DNA from: an uncultured Candidatus Saccharibacteria bacterium
GTDB taxonomy: Bacteria; Patescibacteriota; Saccharimonadia; Saccharimonadales; Saccharimonadaceae
DNA length: 64,000 bases
Direction: 5' to 3'
Assembly (NCBI GenBank): GCA_958399925.1
Contig: CATXOC010000001.1
Location: forward strand, 248,001 to 312,000
Part shown: piece after piece, positions 15,218 to 24,295 of the stretch
How the letters are laid out: each line of letters starts with the position of its first letter
Numbering within the stretch: position 1 is the stretch's first letter
Translations under genes and position numbers: made by a program
The notes under the pieces: generated by a model
Told to the model about the DNA's origin: nothing
What the model saw: only the letters and a program-made list of their open reading frames with translations
Databases searched by the model: none

Positions 15218-17809
15218 ATGAGAGCCGTTAAACTATTTGGCTCTGCGGCTGTCGCCGTGCTGACAGCTGTTTTAGTTTTGCCCACACTAGCTAAAGCTAT
15301 GCCGGTAAAAGTTACAGGTACAACTATAAATACAGGTAATATGACTTGGCGTGCATGGGATGACGCGTATAAACAGTTAAATGAATCTAAAAATGGCGGC
15401 AAGGTCGATTATTGTAACGCTAATAACGGTAAGCCGCTAGGCGATGTAATCGGCGATGGTAAGTGGTACGAGTTCAAAGGCGGTTGGAGTCCGGGCGACG
15501 TTTATAAGCTCAGCCCAATGACATGTGGCAGCACGGTTGCCGGTCAGAAAGTAACTTGGCAATGCGATATATCAGCCAAGGACGGCTCTGTAGGTTCAGG
15601 TCATAGCACACATAATGAACGGCGCTTTTATGTTAAGTGCGGTAACCGCTTTACGCAAAAAGAATTTAATTTATACTACAACAAATTTAAGGGCTTGTGC
15701 GAAGGTAGTAAGTGTAGTAATGGGTCGTACTTTAATACAAAGCTAAAAGCTGCCATTGTGAGCTGTCAAAACAATTCTAAGGTCGATGCGGGCTGCGTAA
15801 ATAATAAACTAAATGGAGCTGGGCTTGGTCTAAAGATGGACGAGGCTAATAAAGCCACCACTGAAATAAATAAACAGATTGATGATGCCAATAAAGCAAA
15901 TGAGTCACAAGATGATGATTCGAATAATAAGGGTAATGAAGCCAAGGCGAATTGTCAGATATCGGGTATTGGTTGGTTAGTTTGTCCAGCGGTAGATTTT
16001 ATGGCTTCGTCGGCTGATGGTATATACGGAATAATTTCGGGGTTCTTAGAGGTCGATTCGTCGATGTTTGACACAAACTCAGCGTCTTATATTGCTTACC
16101 AATCCTTCCTGCCGATTGCCAACATCATCTTAGCCATCCTGTTTATATTAATAATCTATTCCGAAGCAACTGGTAATGGTTTTGGCTCACTATCTAACTA
16201 CACAGTAAAAAAGATGTTACCTCGCTTAATCATCTTTGCCATATTAGTTAACATATCTTGGTGGATCTGTGCTGCTGCAGTTGACTTTAGTAACATCCTC
16301 GGTGCTAACTTAAAGGATTTCTTTAGCGATACCGCCCAATCCGCTATTGGTGATATGGCTTATGCTAGTCCTGGCTGGGCATCAACGGCTAATTTAGTAT
16401 TGACTGGTACCATCGGGACAACCACTGCGGTAACGGCTATTGGCGGTGCAATAGCTTTTCATCAGTTGGCGCCTTTGATGATGGTGCTGTTATCGGTTAT
16501 TATTACGCTACTCGGTGTATTTTTGATCTTAGTTATGCGCCAAGCAATAGTAATTTTATTGTGCGTTGTGGCGCCAGTTGCTTTCGCGGCGGGATTGCTG
16601 CCGAACACAAAGCCGTTGTTCAAAAAATGGTTGAAATTTATGCTGACATTGTTGATGATGTATCCGCTAATCGCTATGATTTTTGGTGCTTCGGCAATGG
16701 CATCAGATGTAATGATAGCTCAGGCGGGCGATGATTGGGCAATGCAGTTAGCTGGACAAGCCTGTCGGGTATTGCCGCTAATCGTTACACCATTTGCCAT
16801 TATTTCGTGCTTCAAGGGGCTAGGCAAGTTTGCTGCCGCCGCTACAGGCTTTATGGTAGGGCGGTCTAGCGGTATGCGTGGCCGTGCTAAAAAGTTGGCT
16901 AAGGATAACCGTATGAATTCTAATGCTCGTCGAGCAACGACTTTGCGCGCCAAACAGGGTATTGGCCGTGGTGTAGTGAAAATGGCGAATAAATTTGGCG
17001 TACGCGCACCAAATGGGGCCTATAAATTAGCAAACGAAGCTGCAGCGTTTGACAATAAACACAACAATGATTTAAAGGACTTTGCTAAGCAGCGTCTGGT
17101 TGCTAGCACTAGTCAGGATCAGCAGAAACAAATTGCCATGGACGGCACATATACTGATAACAAGGGCAATGTTCAACAGGTCGATGCGTCAACTCGTCAG
17201 GCAGCAATTGATTTGCAATGGGGTAAAATGAGTGGCGCCGAGCAGGACACTACGTTGCACAATATTGCAGAGATGGGCGCAGAAACGCGTAGCGATACTC
17301 CGGCGAATCCGTCTGATCGTAGTTCAACCATGGTGCAGGGGCGTCAATCTACAAATGATCGTCAAGATTACCAAAAGGTTGCTGGTGAAGTGCTAAGCAA
17401 AATTGCCAGTGGTAAATCTAACGCGTCATTGTCGCTAGCTGATGCTAATGACATGCTGAGTGGTGTTTTCGATAAGGTTGACAGTATGGGGCAGCATGCA
17501 ATCGATTACAATCAGGTGGCTGGTGCACACGAACGATATATCGCTAGTCGTAGCCAGCAGGATTTACAGGGTGCTTCAGTGTCGAATGTCAAGGGCTGGT
17601 ACAGGGCAGTGGATGACGCCTTGGCGCGCGGCGGTGCTAGTGGGCAGGCACTTCATGATGAAACTGTTAGACGTGTTAATAGTGCTATGTCGGGCAGTGC
17701 TACTTCATACATCAATCAACAGGCGCATGGTCGGGTTGATCGAGCCTCTGCTGATGTTCATAATATTTATGAAGCGGCGACTAACGGTGGGGATGTAAAA
17801 TATGATTAG
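15218..17809 (+). CDS. VirB6/TrbL-like multi-spanning membrane protein with ectodomain, paralogue 1
   Basis: This 863-residue protein has a signal peptide (about 1-27, ending AKA), a Cys-containing extracytoplasmic domain (about 28-245) beginning WRAWDDAYKQLNESKNGG, then a membrane region (about 250-545) with at least six hydrophobic segments. Its core FLPIANIILAILFILIIYSE is followed by a conserved WW(I)CAAAVD(F)SNILGAN segment. The C-terminal third is hydrophilic and probably cytoplasmic. This plan recalls VirB6/TrbL channel proteins of type IV secretion systems, as seen in Saccharibacteria; the assignment is by pattern, not by search. ATG 15218 was chosen at the start of the signal peptide; an in-frame TTG at 15197 is the alternative. 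It overlaps the next gene by 8 nt. Confidence 0.65.
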   Translation: MRAVKLFGSAAVAVLTAVLVLPTLAKAMPVKVTGTTINTGNMTWRAWDDAYKQLNESKNGGKVDYCNANNGKPLGDVIGDGKWYEFKGGWSPGDVYKLSPMTCGSTVAGQKVTWQCDISAKDGSVGSGHSTHNERRFYVKCGNRFTQKEFNLYYNKFKGLCEGSKCSNGSYFNTKLKAAIVSCQNNSKVDAGCVNNKLNGAGLGLKMDEANKATTEINKQIDDANKANESQDDDSNNKGNEAKANCQISGIGWLVCPAVDFMASSADGIYGIISGFLEVDSSMFDTNSASYIAYQSFLPIANIILAILFILIIYSEATGNGFGSLSNYTVKKMLPRLIIFAILVNISWWICAAAVDFSNILGANLKDFFSDTAQSAIGDMAYASPGWASTANLVLTGTIGTTTAVTAIGGAIAFHQLAPLMMVLLSVIITLLGVFLILVMRQAIVILLCVVAPVAFAAGLLPNTKPLFKKWLKFMLTLLMMYPLIAMIFGASAMASDVMIAQAGDDWAMQLAGQACRVLPLIVTPFAIISCFKGLGKFAAAATGFMVGRSSGMRGRAKKLAKDNRMNSNARRATTLRAKQGIGRGVVKMANKFGVRAPNGAYKLANEAAAFDNKHNNDLKDFAKQRLVASTSQDQQKQIAMDGTYTDNKGNVQQVDASTRQAAIDLQWGKMSGAEQDTTLHNIAEMGAETRSDTPANPSDRSSTMVQGRQSTNDRQDYQKVAGEVLSKIASGKSNASLSLADANDMLSGVFDKVDSMGQHAIDYNQVAGAHERYIASRSQQDLQGASVSNVKGWYRAVDDALARGGASGQALHDETVRRVNSAMSGSATSYINQQAHGRVDRASADVHNIYEAATNGGDVKYD
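16094..16328 (+). repeat. 235-bp perfect repeat shared by VirB6-like paralogues, copy 1
   Basis: Encodes the central membrane core of paralogue 1 and is identical to 18840-19074, while flanking sequence differs strongly. Confidence 0.9.
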
Positions 17810-20591
17810 AGCAGCATATACACCATTAAAACTAATTAAGAAAGTTGTACTACCAGTATTGATAGTATTTGCCTTTAGTCTATTTGTACTAAATGTTTCG
17901 ACACCTTTGGCTGATGCCAAGAAACTAGACACTATTACTGGCGCCTATGAGGGCGATGGTAATGACGTAGTTAGTGTTAAGCTTTATAATGTGGTCTGGA
18001 AGGCCTGGGATGATGCCTACAAACATCTAAACGAAAGTAAAAATGGTGGCGCCGTCAAGATGTGCAAGTCAGTGCCATACAACAACGAGGTCGGCTATTT
18101 GATAGGTTCTGGTGGTAGGGATGGCGATCGTGGTAGTACGTCGGGCGGTTGGACCGCCAAAGATATTGCGAAGGCGAGTCCGATTGAGTGTACTAGTGTA
18201 GTTAGGAATAAAGATGTTAACTGGCGCTGCAACATTAGAGCCGAAGTAGAACGAAAATACGCAGGTGGGTCTAGAACATACTCGAAGACCTATGTATATC
18301 TAGAGAATTGCAATCGTATAACTGGAGCTGATTTTGCAAGTAGCGATGCAGCCGACGCGTTTGTGGGCAGGCTCGCAAAAGGGATGTGCAAAAATAATGA
18401 CAAAAACAGCGCTGAATGTAAGAGTAAAATGAACGACATCTATAAACAGTGCACGCAGGATAAAAATAATGATTCAGATGCAAAGAAAGATGAGTGTATC
18501 AAGAACGAGATAAACAAAACGACATACAAAGGCAATGGCAATATCGACAGTGTGCTAGATTCCGCAAAAAACGCGGCAGAGATGAAATGCGTAGACAGTA
18601 ACCAGACGCCAGGAGCATACGGCTGTAGTGATCCTGATAATAGTAAGGGGAGTGGTAAAACCGGTAGCGGTTCTGGCTCTACGTCTTGTAAAATCAGTGG
18701 CGCAATAGGCTGGGTAGTTTGTCCATTGTCAGTTGCCTTAGGCGGAATAGCGGATGGTCTGTATAAATTCTTGTCAGGATTCCTCGAGGCTGATGCGACA
18801 ATGTTTAGTACAACTAATGGTACATCAGGATCGTTTTTGGCTTACCAATCCTTCCTGCCGATTGCCAACATCATCTTAGCCATCCTGTTTATATTAATAA
18901 TCTATTCCGAAGCAACTGGTAATGGTTTTGGCTCACTATCTAACTACACAGTAAAAAAGATGTTACCTCGCTTAATCATCTTTGCCATATTAGTTAACAT
19001 ATCTTGGTGGATCTGTGCTGCTGCAGTTGACTTTAGTAACATCCTCGGTGCTAACTTAAAGGATTTCTTTAGCGCGATTGGCGCGTCGTCGGCGAATGTT
19101 AGCAAGGCGGGTGCTCCAAACTGGAAGAGCATGGCAGCGCTTGTTACCGGTGGTGTTGGTCTTGGCGCAGCGGCGGCTGGTGCTGTGGTGCTGTTTAGCC
19201 AACTTATACCACTGTTGCTGTTCATCTTATTAATTATATTAGTGTTGTCTGCGATTATTTTGCTGTGTATCTTGCGCGAGGCTGGCCTAGTTCTACTGTG
19301 TACAGTGGCCCCAATTGCCTTCGCTTGTGCGGCAATGTCAAAAACGAAAAATATATTCGATAAATGGCTTAAATTCTTTATGGCGCTCATAATGGTTTAT
19401 CCGCTAGTCAGCTTAATCTATGGCGCTTCAGCTTTAGCTTCGGTGGTAATTGATAATAGTACAGGCAGTGACGCATGGCTGATGAATGTTGTTGCACAGG
19501 CGATTAAAGTTGTACCGCTGGCAGCTGTGCCGATGGTTATTATGACCACGTTGGACAGCATGGGTGTAGCAGGTGCTAAAATTAATGGTTTAATGCGAAA
19601 GGGTCTGAAAGGTGCTAGAGGCGGTATTGCAAAGTCGAGCAAGCAGAACTTTGCCGACTCTAAGGGCCGTAGAGGACTACTACGTGCACAAAGTGCAGCC
19701 GCTGATGCTAACGCAAAAATGCATGAATCGCTTGGGCTGAAGCCGTCATACAAAACTCGACAGCATCAAGCTGCCTACGTAACAGCAGTTAACGAACAGC
19801 ATGATGCTAATGTAAAGAATGCTCAGTTGGCTTTAATCGGTACTAGCCAGAGTGAGCAAAAGCTGATTGCCCGTACAGGAAAGCGTTCTGACGGCAAAGA
19901 CGTGGATGTGTACACACGTGAAGCTGCGATAAAGAATACATTTAGCAAGATGTCGGCTAATGAGACTAATGAAACTATTCTGCAGATGGGGCAAGAACGT
20001 GCCGGCAAGACGGCAGAGCAGCTACGTAAATCGGGTGAAGACCGCGTATACCTAGCTGCTGCTGAAGAGTTGAATAAAGGTGGTAAAGCGACAATGGGCA
20101 AGGGCGCAGTGGTAAAGATTATGAATGGTGGCATGGTAAAGCAGGTTCAGGGCTTGGATATGACAATTCATGCCAAACTGGATATGGAGCAAGTAGCAAG
20201 AGCGCAGATGAGCTATGTTGCGTCGAAATCAGAGAAAGACTTGGTGGGGGCATCGGCAGGCGAGATTAATGGCTGGAGCCAGACAATTGCCAGCAGTATA
20301 GACGCGGCTGTTGCACAGGATAGTAGCTTGTCCTATGGTTCGTTTGCACCAGCAGCTACCCCTATAAATGCCACAGCAACTACCATGGCTATGCCAACGA
20401 ATAGTCGACAAGTAACATCGCAAATTATAAATAGCTCACTGAAGACACAGGCGCAGGCTTATGTGGCGCGTCGCCAATCAGTAGCGGGTGTGCCACTTAA
20501 TGCTATGGCTAGCCCAGACACTGACAACATGCTATACAAATTAAGCCAAGGAACCTATGAGATGTCGGATCAGTCTAGCCCCAGGCATTAG
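17802..20591 (+). CDS. VirB6/TrbL-like membrane protein, paralogue 2
   Basis: This 929-residue protein has the same order as its upstream neighbour: signal peptide (to about residue 33, ending ADA), an ectodomain with WKAWDDAYKHLNESKNGG and several Cys (CTSV, WRCNI, ENCNR), a Gly/Ser linker (KGSGKTGSGSGSTS), a multi-spanning membrane region and a hydrophilic C-terminal region with the segment SQSEQKLIARTGKRSDGKDV that is similar in all three paralogues. It overlaps the upstream gene by 8 nt, so translation is probably coupled. The central membrane core is identical in DNA to paralogue 1. A secretion-channel or envelope-apparatus role is inferred. Confidence 0.65.
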   Translation: MIRAAYTPLKLIKKVVLPVLIVFAFSLFVLNVSTPLADAKKLDTITGAYEGDGNDVVSVKLYNVVWKAWDDAYKHLNESKNGGAVKMCKSVPYNNEVGYLIGSGGRDGDRGSTSGGWTAKDIAKASPIECTSVVRNKDVNWRCNIRAEVERKYAGGSRTYSKTYVYLENCNRITGADFASSDAADAFVGRLAKGMCKNNDKNSAECKSKMNDIYKQCTQDKNNDSDAKKDECIKNEINKTTYKGNGNIDSVLDSAKNAAEMKCVDSNQTPGAYGCSDPDNSKGSGKTGSGSGSTSCKISGAIGWVVCPLSVALGGIADGLYKFLSGFLEADATMFSTTNGTSGSFLAYQSFLPIANIILAILFILIIYSEATGNGFGSLSNYTVKKMLPRLIIFAILVNISWWICAAAVDFSNILGANLKDFFSAIGASSANVSKAGAPNWKSMAALVTGGVGLGAAAAGAVVLFSQLIPLLLFILLIILVLSAIILLCILREAGLVLLCTVAPIAFACAAMSKTKNIFDKWLKFFMALIMVYPLVSLIYGASALASVVIDNSTGSDAWLMNVVAQAIKVVPLAAVPMVIMTTLDSMGVAGAKINGLMRKGLKGARGGIAKSSKQNFADSKGRRGLLRAQSAAADANAKMHESLGLKPSYKTRQHQAAYVTAVNEQHDANVKNAQLALIGTSQSEQKLIARTGKRSDGKDVDVYTREAAIKNTFSKMSANETNETILQMGQERAGKTAEQLRKSGEDRVYLAAAEELNKGGKATMGKGAVVKIMNGGMVKQVQGLDMTIHAKLDMEQVARAQMSYVASKSEKDLVGASAGEINGWSQTIASSIDAAVAQDSSLSYGSFAPAATPINATATTMAMPTNSRQVTSQIINSSLKTQAQAYVARRQSVAGVPLNAMASPDTDNMLYKLSQGTYEMSDQSSPRH
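18840..19074 (+). repeat. 235-bp perfect repeat shared by VirB6-like paralogues, copy 2
   Basis: Identical to 16094-16328 (offset 2746 bp); the reading frame and encoded residues are the same in both genes. Confidence 0.9.
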
Positions 20592-20619
20592 ACATTTAGT
20601 AGCATAACCGCTTATGATT

Positions 20620-20628
20620 TGGTATGAT
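20620..20628 (+). promoter_or_regulatory. Extended -10 for a predicted leaderless mRNA
   Basis: TGG followed by TATGAT, ending 8 nt before ATG 20637; the predicted transcription start is at about 20635. No Shine-Dalgarno sequence is visible. Confidence 0.6.
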
Positions 20629-20636
20629 ATAAACAA

Positions 20637-23600
20637 ATGAGAGCATTGGTGCGGCAACAAAATATTATTTTAAAGGTAGCATGCATGTGCCTTGCTGTTG
20701 TCTTTTTAGCACTTATAATGCCGTCGAGTGTGTTTGCTAAACAGGCGACTTATAGCGCAGGGGGACACTACAATGTTATATGGGATTCGCCGGGTGGTAA
20801 AAAATACGATGCTTGGATGACTATATACTCTAGCATGAGTAAGGACGGTGCTATGAAAGATTGTGTGGTGGCCAACGGCAGCAGAACTAGCGTTGGAGAC
20901 TATATCGCTGTTCAGACTCATGCATGGAATGCATCGCAAATTGGTTCAGGTCTAAAAATAACATGTAGTGATGAAAATAGTGCTAACTGGAGCTGTACTC
21001 TTTCGGAAGAAATTGAGCCAGTGGATTCCGGTGGACAGAATAATAGCTTTACGCTCACCAACAAATGCAATCGCCCAACTGCGGCTGACTTGCAGAAGCA
21101 AAAAAACAAGCAACAATCTGATGTAGAGGCTGGGTATTATATTAGTGCTATATGTGCCAAGCAAACTGACGGCAAAGCTAAGTCATCTGGTTCTGTGACG
21201 TATAAACAGCAGTGTGAGGAAAGAGTTAAGAGTGGAATAGAATATTGTAGTACTGGTGCACCTGCTCGCAACAGCGATCGTCGTGATTGTCTGTATAATT
21301 ATTTAAATCACGAGGGTAACCTGTATGATCTAGCTGGTATGACGCAAGATCAAGCACGAGAATACCTAGCAGACGCGAAAAAGCAGGGTGATGCAGCTCG
21401 TCTAAACAAGTCAAAAGCACAAGATAGCTGCAATGGAAATCTACGTGATGATGGTACTTGTGAAGCGGCTGTTGTCGCTAATAATACCACTGCCACCTCA
21501 AAGGCGTGCAAACAAGATATCGCTGGCTGGATTCTATGTCCGCTAGCGCAAGGCTTGGGTGGGCTAGTTGATGGCGCGTATAACATTATCGGCGGCTGGA
21601 TGCTAGAAATTAATAGCAAGAGTATTTTCGAGACTAACGGCGGCGGTTTTAGTGCATATAAAAATTTCTTGCCGATCGCTAATATCATATTGGCGATTAT
21701 GTTTCTATTGATTATTTATTCCGAAGCAACTGGCAATGGCTTTGGTGCATTAACAAATTATAGTGTTAAAAAATTGCTACCGAAGGTAATTGTCTATGCT
21801 GTTATTATAAACATCTCGTGGTGGTTATGCGCTGCTGCTGTCGACATCAGCAATATCCTAGGTGCTAATCTGACTGGCATGTTTGGCGACATTACTGATA
21901 AAATACCGCAGCCTAGTGGTGCGGCCAGCTGGGCTAACATTGCGATGCTAGCTATTGGCGGTGTAGGGGGTGTTGCAATTGCCCAAATGTCGCTATTCTT
22001 TCCGCTCGCTTTGTGTGCATTGGCAGCGATTGTAATACTATTTATAATCATGATTTTGCGAGATGGTCTGGTGGTTCTGCTGTGTGCTATTGCACCCATA
22101 GCAATTGCCATGGCATTGCTACCTAATACAGCAAAGTGGTACAAGCGGTGGTTCAATACGCTATTATCTATGTTGATAATTTATCCGATGGTATCGTTAT
22201 TGTTCGGTGCATGCAATTTGGCTAGCGCGCTAATAGCTACGTCTAGCAGTGGAATGTCTGAATTTGTACTAAACTTAATGGCTGCTGCAGTAGCAGTTGT
22301 GCCGCTACTGATTGCGCCATTTGCTGTGTTTAAAATATTCAGTGCGGTACCCGGAATCGGCGGCGCTGTTGCAGGTATGGCGAATAAAAAGCTAAAAGGT
22401 CGTACTAAAGCCGTTAAACAGTCTGCTAAGCGGAACTATCGCTATTCGTCACTGAGTCGTGGCATGAATAAGGCGCGCGGAACTATTGCTAAAGTCCCTG
22501 GCTTTCGTGGATCGCCTGCGGCATTACGTTTAGCGGCGGCTGGCGCCATAGCAGACGAGGCGACGGACAAGAAAGATATGGAACTCGCCGACGATCAACT
22601 TAGTGCATACTCAACTAGCGAGCAAAAACATATTGCCAAGACAGGTAAATATCTTAACGGTGATGATGTAGAAGAGTTGAATGTGTGGCGTGCCGCCATT
22701 CGTAAATATGGCGAGAAGTTCGATTATGATGATAACGTTACATTTGCGGCAGCCTTACGTGATCGCCCAGAGCTAAAGAAACCCACTGAAGATCCAGGGG
22801 GCAAGGTGGCGCGTCTGCAAACTGAAGCTTTGAAGGCTATTGGTAAATCGAAGCACTCAATGGTTCCAGGTAGCCAGAATGTAAAGGTAGCACGTAGTAA
22901 TACTGTGCCTGGTGTAGCGCCAACTGGCGGCGTACCAACCGTACCAATCACACCGACTGCTGTAACTACACCAACTGCACCGACTGCCGTGCCTATACCG
23001 ACCGCGCCAACTGCGGTGAATGCTGCCGCGCCTACACCACCGCTTAATTACCGCGAGGGGGTGTTGTCAAAGCTTGGTTCTGTTGGTGCGCAGCAATTCG
23101 ATTCATCTAGTGACGCGGATGTTAGGAGTTTTATGGACGCTGCTGGTGCGGCGTTGGCTGGACAATCTACTAAGCCGGGCAAAGATAGTCCAGAATATGC
23201 AGCGTTTAGAGAAGGGCAGCGCGAGGCTAGTGCGCATGTTTTGGACGCTGCTATCGACTCGGTCGATCGCTCAGAGGCTGGCTTGACTAAGCCAATGTCA
23301 GAGAAGAAACGGAGCGCCATGCAGAAGATTATTGACGACGGTGTTAAGGGTAAGGCGGAAGAGCTGGCGTCAGACAAAACTGGCGAGAAGCTATCTGCGG
23401 CTATCAGCACCACCACGTCAGATGGCACGAAGAGCCAATATAATCACTTGCTAGACGACCAGCTAACTAAGACTAGCCGTGTTGGCGGTGATGCTAGAAA
23501 GCTTGCTACAGCTAAGAGTGACGTTGATGCGAAACTTGCTACTGCGGCCGATAATTATCTAAATAACCATAGTGGTGCTATGGACTCGGCGGTCGAGTCA

Positions 23601-23882
23601 GAGCTGAAACGCATTCGCTTAGAAGGAACACGGCGCCGTGTGGATAAGCTTGATGTAGATGAGCTCACTAAGACGATAGTTGGCGGTTCGCCGATGTTTG
23701 ACTATAAGGCGGTTAAATCAGCCTATGTCGGCAGCGGCATAGGTAATGCAGAGCAACTTGATCGGACTATCTACAATATATTCCAGAAGAATGGCGGATA
23801 TAAGGGCAATGCGGCGGATAGAAATCTAGATGCGGCGATGCGTCGTCTCGACAATGACAATAATAATGGCAATACTACGTAG
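20637..23882 (+). CDS. VirB6/TrbL-like membrane protein, paralogue 3
   Basis: This 1081-residue protein shares the plan of the two genes before it: signal peptide (ending VFA near residue 32), a Cys-bearing ectodomain (ITCSDE, WSCTL, NKCNRPTAADL), the core NFLPIANIILAIMFLLIIYSE with ISWWLCAAAVD, several further membrane segments, and a longer hydrophilic C-terminal region. The latter includes a Pro/Thr/Ala repeat of PTAPTAV type (nt about 22930-23040) and a helical tail. Its membrane core is diverged in DNA from paralogues 1 and 2. It has its own extended -10 promoter and no visible ribosome binding site, so it is probably translated from a leaderless mRNA. The function is inferred as for paralogue 1. 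Confidence 0.65.
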   Translation: MRALVRQQNIILKVACMCLAVVFLALIMPSSVFAKQATYSAGGHYNVIWDSPGGKKYDAWMTIYSSMSKDGAMKDCVVANGSRTSVGDYIAVQTHAWNASQIGSGLKITCSDENSANWSCTLSEEIEPVDSGGQNNSFTLTNKCNRPTAADLQKQKNKQQSDVEAGYYISAICAKQTDGKAKSSGSVTYKQQCEERVKSGIEYCSTGAPARNSDRRDCLYNYLNHEGNLYDLAGMTQDQAREYLADAKKQGDAARLNKSKAQDSCNGNLRDDGTCEAAVVANNTTATSKACKQDIAGWILCPLAQGLGGLVDGAYNIIGGWMLEINSKSIFETNGGGFSAYKNFLPIANIILAIMFLLIIYSEATGNGFGALTNYSVKKLLPKVIVYAVIINISWWLCAAAVDISNILGANLTGMFGDITDKIPQPSGAASWANIAMLAIGGVGGVAIAQMSLFFPLALCALAAIVILFIIMILRDGLVVLLCAIAPIAIAMALLPNTAKWYKRWFNTLLSMLIIYPMVSLLFGACNLASALIATSSSGMSEFVLNLMAAAVAVVPLLIAPFAVFKIFSAVPGIGGAVAGMANKKLKGRTKAVKQSAKRNYRYSSLSRGMNKARGTIAKVPGFRGSPAALRLAAAGAIADEATDKKDMELADDQLSAYSTSEQKHIAKTGKYLNGDDVEELNVWRAAIRKYGEKFDYDDNVTFAAALRDRPELKKPTEDPGGKVARLQTEALKAIGKSKHSMVPGSQNVKVARSNTVPGVAPTGGVPTVPITPTAVTTPTAPTAVPIPTAPTAVNAAAPTPPLNYREGVLSKLGSVGAQQFDSSSDADVRSFMDAAGAALAGQSTKPGKDSPEYAAFREGQREASAHVLDAAIDSVDRSEAGLTKPMSEKKRSAMQKIIDDGVKGKAEELASDKTGEKLSAAISTTTSDGTKSQYNHLLDDQLTKTSRVGGDARKLATAKSDVDAKLATAADNYLNNHSGAMDSAVESELKRIRLEGTRRRVDKLDVDELTKTIVGGSPMFDYKAVKSAYVGSGIGNAEQLDRTIYNIFQKNGGYKGNAADRNLDAAMRRLDNDNNNGNTT

Positions 23883-23903
23883 TAAAGTCTATAGTGGTTA
23901 CGG

Positions 23904-23934
23904 TTTGCTAACTTTTAGCAAATTTGGTATCATA
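23904..23934 (+). promoter_or_regulatory. Promoter with palindromic operator candidate
   Basis: TGG-TATCAT (23926-23934) is an extended -10. TTTGCTA (23904-23910) and TAGCAAA (23916-23922) form a perfect 7-5-7 palindrome that covers the -35 position, just upstream of a winged-helix regulator gene. It could also act as a weak terminator for the gene ending at 23882. Confidence 0.45.
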
Positions 23935-23997
23935 TTTACAACAAAAAGTATCGAGATAGAGACTTACTGTTAATAGATAAACTAGGAGGAAAAGTTA

Positions 23998-24288
23998 ATG
24001 CTTGATGTGTTTATTACATCACGAGTGCGTCGCAAGATTATCGTGGTCTATGCGAAGTATCCCGATTTCAAAACACACGTGCGTGGCTTAGCTAAACTCA
24101 TCAAGGAAGACCCTGGTAACATTCAGCGCGAACTACGTCGACTAGAGAAAGCGGGCTTTCTAAAGTCAGAGAAGAAGGGTAACACCAAGATGTACTCGAC
24201 AAACAAAGACTTTCCGATTTTCAAAGAGCTACAAGCAATCGTGATTAAATCGCAACAACTGTCTAAGCACCGCAACGGTCTGCGCTAA
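23998..24288 (+). CDS. Winged-helix transcriptional regulator
   Basis: This 96-residue protein has a winged helix-turn-helix: HVRGLAKLIKEDPGNIQRELRRLEKAGFL is the helix-turn-recognition helix, followed by the wing KSEKKGNTKMYSTN. The layout resembles ArsR/MarR-type small regulators without visible metal-binding Cys. An AGGAGGAAAAG ribosome binding site precedes ATG 23998. It lies 7 nt before recJ, so the two are co-transcribed. A palindrome in its own promoter (23904-23922) suggests autoregulation, which is an inference. The ligand is unknown. Confidence 0.75.
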   Translation: MLDVFITSRVRRKIIVVYAKYPDFKTHVRGLAKLIKEDPGNIQRELRRLEKAGFLKSEKKGNTKMYSTNKDFPIFKELQAIVIKSQQLSKHRNGLR

Positions 24289-24295
24289 CGTAGGT

